NCBI GenBank assembly: GCA_036504855.1
Contig: DASXUL010000126.1
Span: 3,441-67,440, forward strand
Source of the DNA: DASXUL01 sp036504855
GTDB taxonomy: Bacteria > Armatimonadota > DTGP01 > JAKQQT01
Length of the DNA stretch: 64,000 nucleotides
Direction of reading: 5' to 3'
Of this stretch, positions 43,101 through 51,187 are shown in pieces. Numbering within the stretch: the stretch's first letter is position 1; each line of letters begins with the position of its first letter. Both the position numbers and the translations under genes were made by a program. Below the pieces are notes generated by a model that was not told where the DNA came from, did not search any database, and saw nothing but the letters and a program-made list of their open reading frames with translations.

Positions 43101-46100
43101 CCGAGGGGCTCATCGCGATCGATACGACCGCCATGCGCACCTCGCCGATTGTGGACGTCAAAAACAACCTGCTGCCGCCAGCCACGCGGTACACCGGCGG
43201 CGAGTTGACCTGGGGTTGGCAGACGCCGCGCGACTCGTTCGTGCAGGACAGCACAGCCACCAAGACGACCTTCATCATCGAGTCGACTCCGGAGGCCGTG
43301 GTTTCCACGCCGACCATCCATGCCGGCATGGTGTTCGCCGGCAGCGACAACGGCCTGATGTACGCATGGGGCCACCAGGCAGACCTCTTCGGGTCCGCCT
43401 TCAACTTCGGCAACACAGGCGGCGGCGGCCGGTATACCGGACGGAACCGCCCGCGTCCTCCGCTGCCTCCGGGCGTCCGCCCGCCGGGTGGAGGCTTCAC
43501 GCAGGCCACCGGCGAGTTCTTCGTGGATATCTTCCAGGCCGGCTGGAATTACGGCTTCAGCAGCCCGCAGAAGATGCCCACCGCGCCAACCGGCGCCCCG
43601 GTCGGCAACACGAGCAACATCAGTCAGACCACGACCCCGCAGCCGATCGGGACCTCCAACGCGGACTTCCAGGTTACCGGCGGCGGCGTGCTGGAGTGGG
43701 GCGACGGCATCTTCGTGCAGGCGTGGGGCCCATCGCTGAACAACGCCGCGGCGGCCACCTCCACCATTGAGGATCGCGGCACGGTGACGTTCCAGCTCAC
43801 AGGCCCCAGCACCAGCGGCTCGCTGAAGGCCTCCATCGAGGGGACCAGCACCCAGGGCTTCGCCCGCCAGGTCTTCTATCTGGACCCGTTCACGCGTCGC
43901 ACGCCGGACTCGCTGCTCTACCCGAACCATCCCACCGGAGAAGTGATCAACCCGCTGTACGGCCAGATGCTGCGCCCGGGCGAGATCCCGCCGTACTACA
44001 CGGTGACGGCCTACTACCAGCCGCCGGACGTGCTCTTGCCGAACCCGGCGAAGCCCGGCGAGACGGTGGCAACCAAACAGCCGATGCAGCGCGTGAAGAT
44101 GAACGCGCTCACGAAGTTCCACCTGGCTAACCCGATCAACATGACGGGCTACTTCAAGGACGGAAGCTCGGGCTCCATCGTGACGGCCGGAACGGGATCC
44201 GCGCTCGCCGCCCAGCCGGACGCTGTGCGGAACGGCAACCTCGATCGCATCCCGGTGGTGCCCAGCGTCATCGGCGACCACGGCGTGGATACGCGCGCCA
44301 CGACGACCATGCAGGTTGTTGACCGCAGCCACCTGCAGAACCTGCGCTCCCTGGCGAACAGCATCACGACGAAATCCGGCGACGATATCGCCCTCAAGGT
44401 GAAGGTGCAGCCCGCCCGCATGCGTTGGGTGGGCGGCCCGGCTGCCTGCTATAAGCCCCTGTTCCACGCCGACGGAGCCGCCTTCGCGAATACCTGGCCG
44501 CTCCAGACGCCCCCGGAACCGCTGTGGCTCGGATCGAACGGGTGGACGCGGAGGCGCGCGACATTCTACGACACGTCGTCAACCGTGTTCCTCGGCGCGG
44601 AGCAGCCGCCGTACTTCGACGGCGAAGAGAACAAGAGCTCGGACTACCCAGACATCGACGCCAGTCGCGCCACGTGGATCGAGATGCCTCAACTGGCGGG
44701 CGACGCGGAAGCGGACGCCACCCGGTCCGACGCGCCGGTCCTATCCGCGGCGCGCTTCTACCTGCGCCTGGCGGTTCCGAAGTACCAGCCGGCGAACTAC
44801 GCTCCGCTGAACGTGCAGGTAAAGGGCACCCCCGGAGTCGGCCCCGGTTACTACACGATCAACCCGGCCAACAGCAGCGCGGTGCAATCCGCCATCATGG
44901 GCTGGAACCCGGTGGGCGGCAGCGGCAAGGGCGGCTATCTGGGGCTGTCAACCGACGTGACCGTCAACAATGCGGCGCTGGCCTATAAGGGCCCGCTGGA
45001 TCCTCCGGGGATCTACAGTCTGCCCGCCACCAACTCCTTCATCGCCCAGGAGACGCAGTACCTGACCAAGGTTTATGCGGATGTGAACGGCAACGGAACC
45101 GCCGACACGGATCAGGGCGAGGCGTACCGCATGTTCGTCACCGGGGCGCAGGTGCGCCCGGCCGAGAGCATGCGCGTTACCACCGCCACCATCGACCTGC
45201 CGCGCAGCCCGGAAACGGCCATCCCCGGCGGCTACATCCCGTTCCAGTTCTACTACGACCATCAGGCCGCAGTGGCCGGCGCTCAACCCGGCGACGCCGA
45301 CAAATTCCTGTATGGCGAGCGCAACTTCTACTCGCCGTTCGCCGTGTACAACAACGGCAACGTGAACCTGTGGGACCTGCGCGTGGACAAGTACGACCCG
45401 AACGCGGGGCACCTGGGCGCGCCCTCCGTCGACGAAAACTACCTGTTCGGCGCGGATACGATGAGCAACTGGCCGGCCTCGGGTCTGCTCAAGCGCACCA
45501 ACATCGCCTCCACTCTGGACGCGCTTCCCATCAAATCCGGCGCCGGCTCCCCGGCGGACCCGAACCTGTGGACGCCGGTGCGCAAGCCCAGCCCGGGCAG
45601 CTTCGGCGACGAAGGCCAGGGCCAGGTCATCCAGGTGCATGACGTCTTCCCGTTCGGGCAGACCGCCGCTTCGCGAGCGCGGACGAGCAACGGCTCAGCC
45701 TCCTTCCTGAACACAGACGCGGGCCTGCCGTACCTGACGATCGCCGTGCCGCCCGGCACGCCGCCGGGACGCTACACCACCCAGCAAGGCCGCTTCGTGC
45801 TCTTCGAGGACTCCGGCGGCATCTATGGCTCCGGCCGCCCCTACAACGGCGTGCTGGACCTGAACAGCGCGGGCGCCCCGATTGAGAGCGGCATCACCTC
45901 CGATGCGCAGGTGACGGTGAACGTCTCCGAAACGCGGCTCACCGACAAGGTGGCCCAGCTTCAGCCCTTCCTGCCGAACGCGGACAGCGGCGTGGCGTTC
46001 GCCTCGTCGTTCGCCGGCGCGCCCGGCAGTACGGCGGAGCTGGCGCACATCTGGGCAACTCTGGCCCAGGATACCACTCCGGCCGCCTATCGCGACCCGA

Positions 46101-48487
46101 CAACGGGCGACATGGTCACCTTCTGGTCTAGCAACCGCCGCCAGGTGGGCAAAGATTCGATCCCCGGCCTGCCGGCGCCGCCCGATGCGCCCAGCGACAT
46201 GTACCGGATCTTCGGCACGGTGATGCCGTGGACCGACCCGGTGAACCCGCCGGTGAAGAACACCGCGGACGTGGACGCGTTCCTGACCGGCGTCATCGCC
46301 ACCAACCCGTGGGGCTGGAACTACTACGGCGGCCGAACCGCGAACAATTTCTTCTTCCCCAACTTCACGTCTGCTCGCTGGTTTGGCGAGCCGACCGTGT
46401 CGCCCTGGCTGCCCAGCGCCGAGGTGGTGAATACGGCCCTCGGCGTTCCGGCCAACACCTATGCTCCTCTGGACCTGAACTACACGTCGCCGGGCGTCAT
46501 CACGAACTTCCAGGGCATGGAAACGGCGGCGCAGCCCTTCAAGCCCATGATCTTCTGGACCGGGCAAGTGGGCATCGGCGCCGAAACGCGCAGCGCCATC
46601 TTCTACGCAACCGTGCACGTGGACCACGATACCGGCGCCGTAACCGCCGAGGGCTCCATCGAAGCCGTGGGCGTTGACGTGGCGAACGCGAAGCGAAGCT
46701 TGGATCCGTTCTCGCCCAAATTCGCGCCGAAGCCGTTCCTCATTACGTCCGGCGGAACCCTCAGCGCGTCCGGCCGGCTATTGCCCACCGCCTGGCTAAC
46801 GGGCCAGGAGGTATTGGGCCTTGGCGTGGCGTGGTTCGGCGGCGCCCCAGGAGCCTGGAAGCTCTATGTGAGCACCCTGAAGTACCAGAACGGGGCCCCC
46901 GCGCAGGGCGAGGCGTGGAAAACAGTTCAACTTCCGCTGCCCGGCGGCGTGGTGAGCGCCATGTACCCCAGCGTCTACTACCATCAGTGGCCGCAGGTGC
47001 TGACGGACGCCTCCGGCGCCAGTTACCGGCAGGGCACCATCGAAGTGGCCTTCACCGGCTACAGCCGCAGCGGCCGCAACCCGGACATCTACATCGCCCG
47101 TTACATCGCCATGACGTCGGACGCGGACGGCAAGAACGGCAAAATCAGCGACTTCGCCAGCATGGGCTTCGCCCGAAAGGGCGGAGACCCGGGCTCGAAG
47201 GCCAACAAGCCGCTGGAGCCGCTGCTCCGCGTGGCGGGAGAGCCGAGGCCCGTGTACCGCAGCCACTGGGTGAATTGGCTTGGCCGGCGAAACCTGGGTA
47301 CGGTGATCTACTGGTTCCAGAAGCCCACCGGCTCGGCGAGCAGCCGCGACTACAAGTTGGTCGCCACGTTCACCGCTCGCAACCCCGGCGGAAACAACGC
47401 CAATGTGGTGGAACTGCACCCGGACGCCCAACTGGCGACGGGCGGGAACGTTGACGCCAAGATCGCCGCGAACGTCTCGGTCTTCGTCAACTCCGCCAGC
47501 GGTACCGTGCGATTCGCGACGTCGGATCCCGTTGCGGTTCCGGCGCCCATGACTCGGGCGCACCTGTACGATGGCGTGATGGTGCAGGATTACATCTATG
47601 TGGCCATGAACCCGTATGCGTTGCGCGTGACGGTGGACGACGCTTCCAACAACTCGCAGCCGCAGATCTGGATGGATGAGAGCCACGAAGTGATCTCCGG
47701 CAAGGACCGGCAGGGCGAGACCAGGGAAGATATCTCGCACGGCGCGGCGCTCGAGTATCGGCGCGACCGCCTGTGGGTGTTGTGGCGACGCGGCTCGGCT
47801 CCTGAAGGCGCAACGAAGCAGAGCAGCCTGTTCTATACGACGTACCGCCTCGGAGTGGACGTTGGACAGGACCCGTCTGTCGCAGCGGGCACGCCGTCTT
47901 CGGTGGTGATCAACCTGGACAAGAACGGCTTGCCGGACGTGCAGATCCTGGATGACCGCGGCGCCGCCGTGGACACGGTGTTCACCGTGGACCGCAATCG
48001 CGGGCGGATCTTCTTCACGGAGGCCAACGACGGCGATCAGGTTCAGGTGGTTGTGAATGGCACGAACCGCGGCCTGTTCACCATCGGTTGGGTGCCCGAG
48101 AACATGCGCAGCCCCACCTACTACGGCACGGATACCACCGGCAGCTTCCGGCTGCCGACCATAGAGGCCACCGAGCCGCTGGCCGTGCCCACGCAGGGCC
48201 AGGGGAACGACGCGATGCCGTGGATGTTCAAGGATCCGTGGAGCAACATCCCGGTGAGCGACCCGTCCTATTACTCGCGCGCCAACAACAGCATGTGGCT
48301 GTTCTGGAGCAGCACCCGGCCCAGCCGCGCCTACGGAAACAGCAAGAGCGCGCCGGACCTGGCGAATGCGATCGCCGGCCGCGATGTCGTCGATCCGTTC
48401 TACTACGATCCCCTAACGGGTCTGATGTACGCGTCGTCGGCAAGCGACGTCTACTATACAACGTTGAGCCCGGATTTCACGAAATAG
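40166..48487 (+). CDS. Giant secreted PQQ-like beta-propeller protein 2 (PilY1-position)
   Basis: A protein of about 2773 residues; start at one of three consecutive ATGs (40166-40174) before RRRNWILVAGIALFAAAAARA, a signal peptide. The N-terminal half carries PQQ/quinoprotein-like blades: YIVGSDDGYVYAFDA (about 476), FGADDGKVYALDVADG (680), GTIWALNPMTGAVQWTFD (815), WVYVGTSEGLIAIDT (973) and VFAGSDNGLMYAWG (1055). A Pro/Gly/Arg-rich linker (about 1086-1115) separates a C-terminal half without recognised domains. That half contains the EF-hand-like loop DVNGNGTADTDQGE at about 1639, close in pattern to the Ca2+ loop of PilY1. With the preceding genes it probably builds a very large pilus tip or surface structure. 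Function inferred from order and blades. Confidence 0.75.
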   Translation: MMMLRRRNWILVAGIALFAAAAARAELFSDTWGQERTYRWNEQRTGFGFDPTDPLFAGLPSNQLPSLAITEKLKNGQTYQAMSPDLTWIYPLDVEGGDLDNLGNQYPLGYTLGEIHSSPTVAAVEGPSTYILSVMFGSGTTVRRHLRNSLPSLANISSPCGDDDPSDGRAGEYTVRGIYDSAADPYSYLDTPSGQDTKAGCVFSVDGLSGTTISLDSGLDYNDYTRQNQPFWWWGVRNLPYYADCDTETPSLTDTRTFENSPSLKANRFFINVSDSMVRAFDYGAWETRSVEPPSNNELAYGPEPQPDATVAGDAYYRQPKYRREAIYSRYLAPSVSATVGKATGDGFDSGAGRVALGRPDIPERLTDRLYNLSITGARFGLAANKANILGSGQKTLGDVVDGPLDNRFRLQNGMGAVNSTGVFANLGSSVSIAYNSRYYGHINAIDAATTATLRNERRDPAKIVQDTGLTTNQLYIVGSDDGYVYAFDAMPGNARRVPASGGTAQTSTWAGRLVWAFHAAARVPMYHTSANDPLVLDVTAPGENPGTASKNGSDYVHLTNGALVAPSAPIVSGPITSSPVVCDIALDSSAFSHPGQTRTVVIFGSGMGRLFCLDAATGLEEWEFKTTPLGQTQIELNANTAVQVDSVAGQPILTSPTLGWLPGAASQLRQTAAGGRLAVFFGADDGKVYALDVADGSPIRSGTAPGWDVDAQQLLGAAGGTDRALLDHYGFAVYPFERGTTKLPSSIVGTKYGRLTPSQWGGKHFTASVVARPSAPAGYSNALMGTTIPTVDAIFVVSPTNQADASITNEPGFSGGTIWALNPMTGAVQWTFDRFHDVTRAVNTDFDKSSTADYTVRPAAFNVTPAYASGIQMFDEATEGSSGLPGNHDGEKNPLTGQNVLFAIDATGRMFALKTDAGLASVDRLYWRVPYPLTSSGVGQSGNVYSTPVVTSPDTATGNTNDLNFSLDGRSWVYVGTSEGLIAIDTTAMRTSPIVDVKNNLLPPATRYTGGELTWGWQTPRDSFVQDSTATKTTFIIESTPEAVVSTPTIHAGMVFAGSDNGLMYAWGHQADLFGSAFNFGNTGGGGRYTGRNRPRPPLPPGVRPPGGGFTQATGEFFVDIFQAGWNYGFSSPQKMPTAPTGAPVGNTSNISQTTTPQPIGTSNADFQVTGGGVLEWGDGIFVQAWGPSLNNAAAATSTIEDRGTVTFQLTGPSTSGSLKASIEGTSTQGFARQVFYLDPFTRRTPDSLLYPNHPTGEVINPLYGQMLRPGEIPPYYTVTAYYQPPDVLLPNPAKPGETVATKQPMQRVKMNALTKFHLANPINMTGYFKDGSSGSIVTAGTGSALAAQPDAVRNGNLDRIPVVPSVIGDHGVDTRATTTMQVVDRSHLQNLRSLANSITTKSGDDIALKVKVQPARMRWVGGPAACYKPLFHADGAAFANTWPLQTPPEPLWLGSNGWTRRRATFYDTSSTVFLGAEQPPYFDGEENKSSDYPDIDASRATWIEMPQLAGDAEADATRSDAPVLSAARFYLRLAVPKYQPANYAPLNVQVKGTPGVGPGYYTINPANSSAVQSAIMGWNPVGGSGKGGYLGLSTDVTVNNAALAYKGPLDPPGIYSLPATNSFIAQETQYLTKVYADVNGNGTADTDQGEAYRMFVTGAQVRPAESMRVTTATIDLPRSPETAIPGGYIPFQFYYDHQAAVAGAQPGDADKFLYGERNFYSPFAVYNNGNVNLWDLRVDKYDPNAGHLGAPSVDENYLFGADTMSNWPASGLLKRTNIASTLDALPIKSGAGSPADPNLWTPVRKPSPGSFGDEGQGQVIQVHDVFPFGQTAASRARTSNGSASFLNTDAGLPYLTIAVPPGTPPGRYTTQQGRFVLFEDSGGIYGSGRPYNGVLDLNSAGAPIESGITSDAQVTVNVSETRLTDKVAQLQPFLPNADSGVAFASSFAGAPGSTAELAHIWATLAQDTTPAAYRDPTTGDMVTFWSSNRRQVGKDSIPGLPAPPDAPSDMYRIFGTVMPWTDPVNPPVKNTADVDAFLTGVIATNPWGWNYYGGRTANNFFFPNFTSARWFGEPTVSPWLPSAEVVNTALGVPANTYAPLDLNYTSPGVITNFQGMETAAQPFKPMIFWTGQVGIGAETRSAIFYATVHVDHDTGAVTAEGSIEAVGVDVANAKRSLDPFSPKFAPKPFLITSGGTLSASGRLLPTAWLTGQEVLGLGVAWFGGAPGAWKLYVSTLKYQNGAPAQGEAWKTVQLPLPGGVVSAMYPSVYYHQWPQVLTDASGASYRQGTIEVAFTGYSRSGRNPDIYIARYIAMTSDADGKNGKISDFASMGFARKGGDPGSKANKPLEPLLRVAGEPRPVYRSHWVNWLGRRNLGTVIYWFQKPTGSASSRDYKLVATFTARNPGGNNANVVELHPDAQLATGGNVDAKIAANVSVFVNSASGTVRFATSDPVAVPAPMTRAHLYDGVMVQDYIYVAMNPYALRVTVDDASNNSQPQIWMDESHEVISGKDRQGETREDISHGAALEYRRDRLWVLWRRGSAPEGATKQSSLFYTTYRLGVDVGQDPSVAAGTPSSVVINLDKNGLPDVQILDDRGAAVDTVFTVDRNRGRIFFTEANDGDQVQVVVNGTNRGLFTIGWVPENMRSPTYYGTDTTGSFRLPTIEATEPLAVPTQGQGNDAMPWMFKDPWSNIPVSDPSYYSRANNSMWLFWSSTRPSRAYGNSKSAPDLANAIAGRDVVDPFYYDPLTGLMYASSASDVYYTTLSPDFTK

Positions 48488-48497
48488 CAGGGCAGCT

Positions 48498-48527
48498 CCC
48501 CGTCCGCCGCGAGCGCGGCGGGCGGGG
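48498..48527 (+). repeat. Hairpin after giant propeller gene 2
   Basis: Bases 48498-48510 pair with 48515-48527 (13 bp including one T-G pair, loop GAGC), 10 bp after the stop. No T tract. It may mark the 3' end of the long minor-pilin operon before the pilM promoter. Confidence 0.65.
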
Positions 48528-48556
48528 GATGCCCGCCTGGTGAAACGCGCGCCGCA

Positions 48557-48586
48557 TTGACCATGCGCGCAGCGTAATACTAAGAT
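48557..48586 (+). promoter_or_regulatory. Candidate promoter of pilMNOP
   Basis: TTGACC (48557-48562) and TAAGAT (48581-48586) are 18 bp apart, about 95 bp upstream of the pilM ATG. The -35 is a 5/6 match and the -10 a 4/6 match to the consensus. Confidence 0.45.
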
Positions 48587-48680
48587 GAACAGGTGCCCGG
48601 AGCAAGGGCGCATCCCCTTCTGCCAGCGCGGCTGCAAATGAAGCGGCCGAATAGCGCAACAAACCACACAAGAGGAACGC

Positions 48681-50273
48681 ATGGCGGTTACCAACAAGGG
48701 CGGAACCCCGGTCCTTGGTCTTGACATCGGGGCGGCCTTCATCAAGGCCGTTGAATTGCACCCCAGCCGAGGCGCACTCGTCGTCAGCGGCGTGGGCGTC
48801 CTTCCCACCCCGCCCGGCTGCATTGTCAACGACGAGATCGTTGATTCCGTGACCCTCGCGGCCGCGGTGAAGCAATGTCTGGCCGAGAACAACATCAAGA
48901 CCAAGAATGTGATGGTCAGCGTCGCCGGCCAGTCCTCCGTCGTGATCCGCGTCATCGAAGTGCCCAAGATGACGGACAAGGAGCTGGCGGAGACGATGAA
49001 GTGGGAGATCGATCGCCACATCCCGTTTTCCCCGGATGAGGTGGTTAAGGACTTCCGAACGATCCACCGGGCCGTTGAAGATCCCAACGCCGCCAACATG
49101 TCCGTTCTGCTGGCCGTTGCGCAGAACAGCGTCGTGTCCGGAATGCTGGATACGGTGTTGAAGGCCGGCCTCACGCCGATCGCCATCGACGTAGAATCTT
49201 TGGCCGGCGCTCGCGCGCTCTTCGACCTCGATGACTCCTTCGCCAAGCAGACGGTTGCGCTGGTGAACATCGGGTCCACCAAAACAGACGTCGGCATCTA
49301 CGAAGGCGGAACGCTTGCCTTCCCCCGCACGATCCCGGTGGCCGGAAATGCGATGACCGAGGCCGTTGCGGCCCGGATGGGCATTGACGTTGCGGACGCG
49401 GAGCGGCTGAAGAAGCAGCACGGCTGTGTAGCGGCGGACGCCTCAGCCCGCTTTGGAGCCGGCGCCCCGGTTCACCAGGAAGAAGAGCAGTTCAATTTCA
49501 GCGACTTCGGAGGCGGCATCGATTTCAGCGCTCCGTTAAGCGCCTCAGCCGCTGCGCCGGCCGCACCGGCCGCGCCCGCCGAAGCCGGCGGCTTTGCGGC
49601 CACAACCGAGGGCCCGGTGTTTGGAGACTTCCCGCCGATGCCCGCCGACGCTCCGACATTTGGAGAGCCGGCCTTCGGAACCGCCCCCACGTTTGGCGCC
49701 CCCGAGCCTGAACCGGTTTTCGGCTCGGATTCCAGTTTCACCCTGCCCGATGTAGGCCCAATGAACTTCGGCCCCGCCGGGGATATTCCGCAAGAGCACG
49801 CGGATACGCCGCCTGTGCCGCCCGTAGCGGCCGCGCCGGAGCCGGCGGCCGCTCCAGCTCCCGCTGCTGCTCCCGTTACCTCGGTTCCCGAGGTGCTGAG
49901 CGAGCAAGAGCGCAATCGGCGCGAGATCTCCGACGCGTTTATGCCCGTTCTCGCCGAACTGGTGGCCGAGCTCAAGCGCAGCGTGGAGTACTACAGCACG
50001 CGCGCCAATGACGCTCGGGTGGATCGGATTGTCTTGTTCGGCGGCGTCTCCAACCTGCCGGGGCTGAATGCCTTTATGGAGACGGAACTGGGCCTCCCGG
50101 TGCAGAGCGCCGGGCTGCCGAAGGCAGTGTCGATTTCGGGCAAGGCCGTAGCGCCCGAGTACATTTCGCAGGTGGCGCCGATGCTGCCCGTGGCCATCGG
50201 CCTGGCCGCCCGTAATGCCGTTGCCGGCCCCCCGGCTTCTCCCCAGAACGGCAAGGCCAAGAAGGGCAAGTAG
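48681..50273 (+). CDS. pilM: Type IV pilus assembly ATPase-fold protein PilM with FG-rich insertion
   Basis: A 530-residue actin-like cytosolic protein that binds the PilN N terminus. VLGLDIGAAFIKAVEL is the phosphate-1 loop, EVPKMTDKELAETMKWEIDRHIPF a PilM hallmark, and VALVNIGSTKTDVGIYEGG phosphate-2. VDRIVLFGGVSNLPGLNAFM is the adenosine motif. Between about 257 and 405 there is a 150-residue low-complexity insertion rich in Ala/Pro with FG motifs (VFGDFPP, TFGEPAFG, TFGAPEPEPVFG), just before FMPVLAELVAELKRSVEYY. Removing it leaves about 380 residues, normal for PilM. The ATG has AGAGGAA upstream. First gene of pilMNOP. Confidence 0.95.
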   Translation: MAVTNKGGTPVLGLDIGAAFIKAVELHPSRGALVVSGVGVLPTPPGCIVNDEIVDSVTLAAAVKQCLAENNIKTKNVMVSVAGQSSVVIRVIEVPKMTDKELAETMKWEIDRHIPFSPDEVVKDFRTIHRAVEDPNAANMSVLLAVAQNSVVSGMLDTVLKAGLTPIAIDVESLAGARALFDLDDSFAKQTVALVNIGSTKTDVGIYEGGTLAFPRTIPVAGNAMTEAVAARMGIDVADAERLKKQHGCVAADASARFGAGAPVHQEEEQFNFSDFGGGIDFSAPLSASAAAPAAPAAPAEAGGFAATTEGPVFGDFPPMPADAPTFGEPAFGTAPTFGAPEPEPVFGSDSSFTLPDVGPMNFGPAGDIPQEHADTPPVPPVAAAPEPAAAPAPAAAPVTSVPEVLSEQERNRREISDAFMPVLAELVAELKRSVEYYSTRANDARVDRIVLFGGVSNLPGLNAFMETELGLPVQSAGLPKAVSISGKAVAPEYISQVAPMLPVAIGLAARNAVAGPPASPQNGKAKKGK

Positions 50274-50299
50274 CCCCAACACGTAAGAAGGCTGTACCA

Positions 50300-51187
50300 A
50301 TGCCGATTCCGAACATCAACCTTATCCCGCCGGCCTACTACCTTCGCAAGAAGGTAAGAGTGGCCGTTGCCACGGCGGTGTTCGCCGATATCCTTGTCGT
50401 GGGCGGTCTCGTGGCTTTCGCCATGATGCAGACCAACCATAACCAGGAACTGAAGCTACAACAAACGGACTGGAAGGCCAGGGCCGACAGGGTGGACTCC
50501 ACGAAGGCCGAAGCCCAGACGATCCTCAGCAGCGTGAGCGACTACACTGCCAAGACGGATTTCATCGGCAAGGTCTTCGCCGCAAACGCCAAGTGGGCCA
50601 CGCTGTTTGAAGCCGTGCGCGACTACTCGTACCCGCAGGCCACCTACACAACGATGAAACCCACCGCGGGCTCCAATGTGATGCAACTTCACATCTCGGT
50701 TCCCAACACGAAGGAGGTTACCGCTCAACAGGCGCTGAACCTCTATTGGGCCAATCTTCTGCGCTGTCCGCTTGTTGATACCGTTCTGCCCAGCACGAAC
50801 CTCGGCTACCCGATGAATACGCAAGATAACACCGCCAGCGTTTCGCTGGGCTCCCCAGGCATGTCGGGCGCGCCCGGCGGCCCGCCTAGCCCGGGCGGCC
50901 CGCCAATGCCCGGCGGCGCCTCGTCGGGGCGCTACCTGGGCTCGCCGATGGCAATTGCCAGCCCGGCCACCGGAGGCGCTCAGACCACGAGCCTCCTCAG
51001 CGGCAAGGAACTGGGCGGCATCGACGCCTCTGTACAGATTGGCGAAAACGGCCAGGTGACGATCGGCGCCAGCAGCAATCCGATGTATGGCTTCGACATC
51101 ACCGCGCAAATGAGAGACAGCGTAACCGTGCCCACCTTCGGCGCCGCAACCCAGCAGCAGCAACAGAGCCTGGGAGGAGGCCTGTAA
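50300..51187 (+). CDS. pilN: Type IV pilus alignment protein PilN with PG-rich tract
   Basis: A 295-residue bitopic inner-membrane protein. The cytosolic N terminus MPIPNINLIPPAYY holds the INLxP motif that docks into PilM. One TM helix (about 20-42, VAVATAVFADILVVGGLVAFAMM) is followed by a periplasmic coiled coil. The ferredoxin-like domain is around 110-180. A Gly/Pro tract (GAPGGPPSPGGPPMPGG, about 193-212) precedes a further segment with VQIGENGQVTIGAS and an end with QQQQ. Typical PilN is about 200 residues, so the tail is extra. Its TAA stop overlaps the pilO ATG by 1 bp. Confidence 0.92.
   Translation: MPIPNINLIPPAYYLRKKVRVAVATAVFADILVVGGLVAFAMMQTNHNQELKLQQTDWKARADRVDSTKAEAQTILSSVSDYTAKTDFIGKVFAANAKWATLFEAVRDYSYPQATYTTMKPTAGSNVMQLHISVPNTKEVTAQQALNLYWANLLRCPLVDTVLPSTNLGYPMNTQDNTASVSLGSPGMSGAPGGPPSPGGPPMPGGASSGRYLGSPMAIASPATGGAQTTSLLSGKELGGIDASVQIGENGQVTIGASSNPMYGFDITAQMRDSVTVPTFGAATQQQQQSLGGGL

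Noticed and set aside
48587..48680. Cyclic-di-GMP (GEMM) riboswitch in the pilM leader
   Set aside because: Attractive given pilus control, but the conserved GEMM core and tetraloop-receptor elements are not seen.
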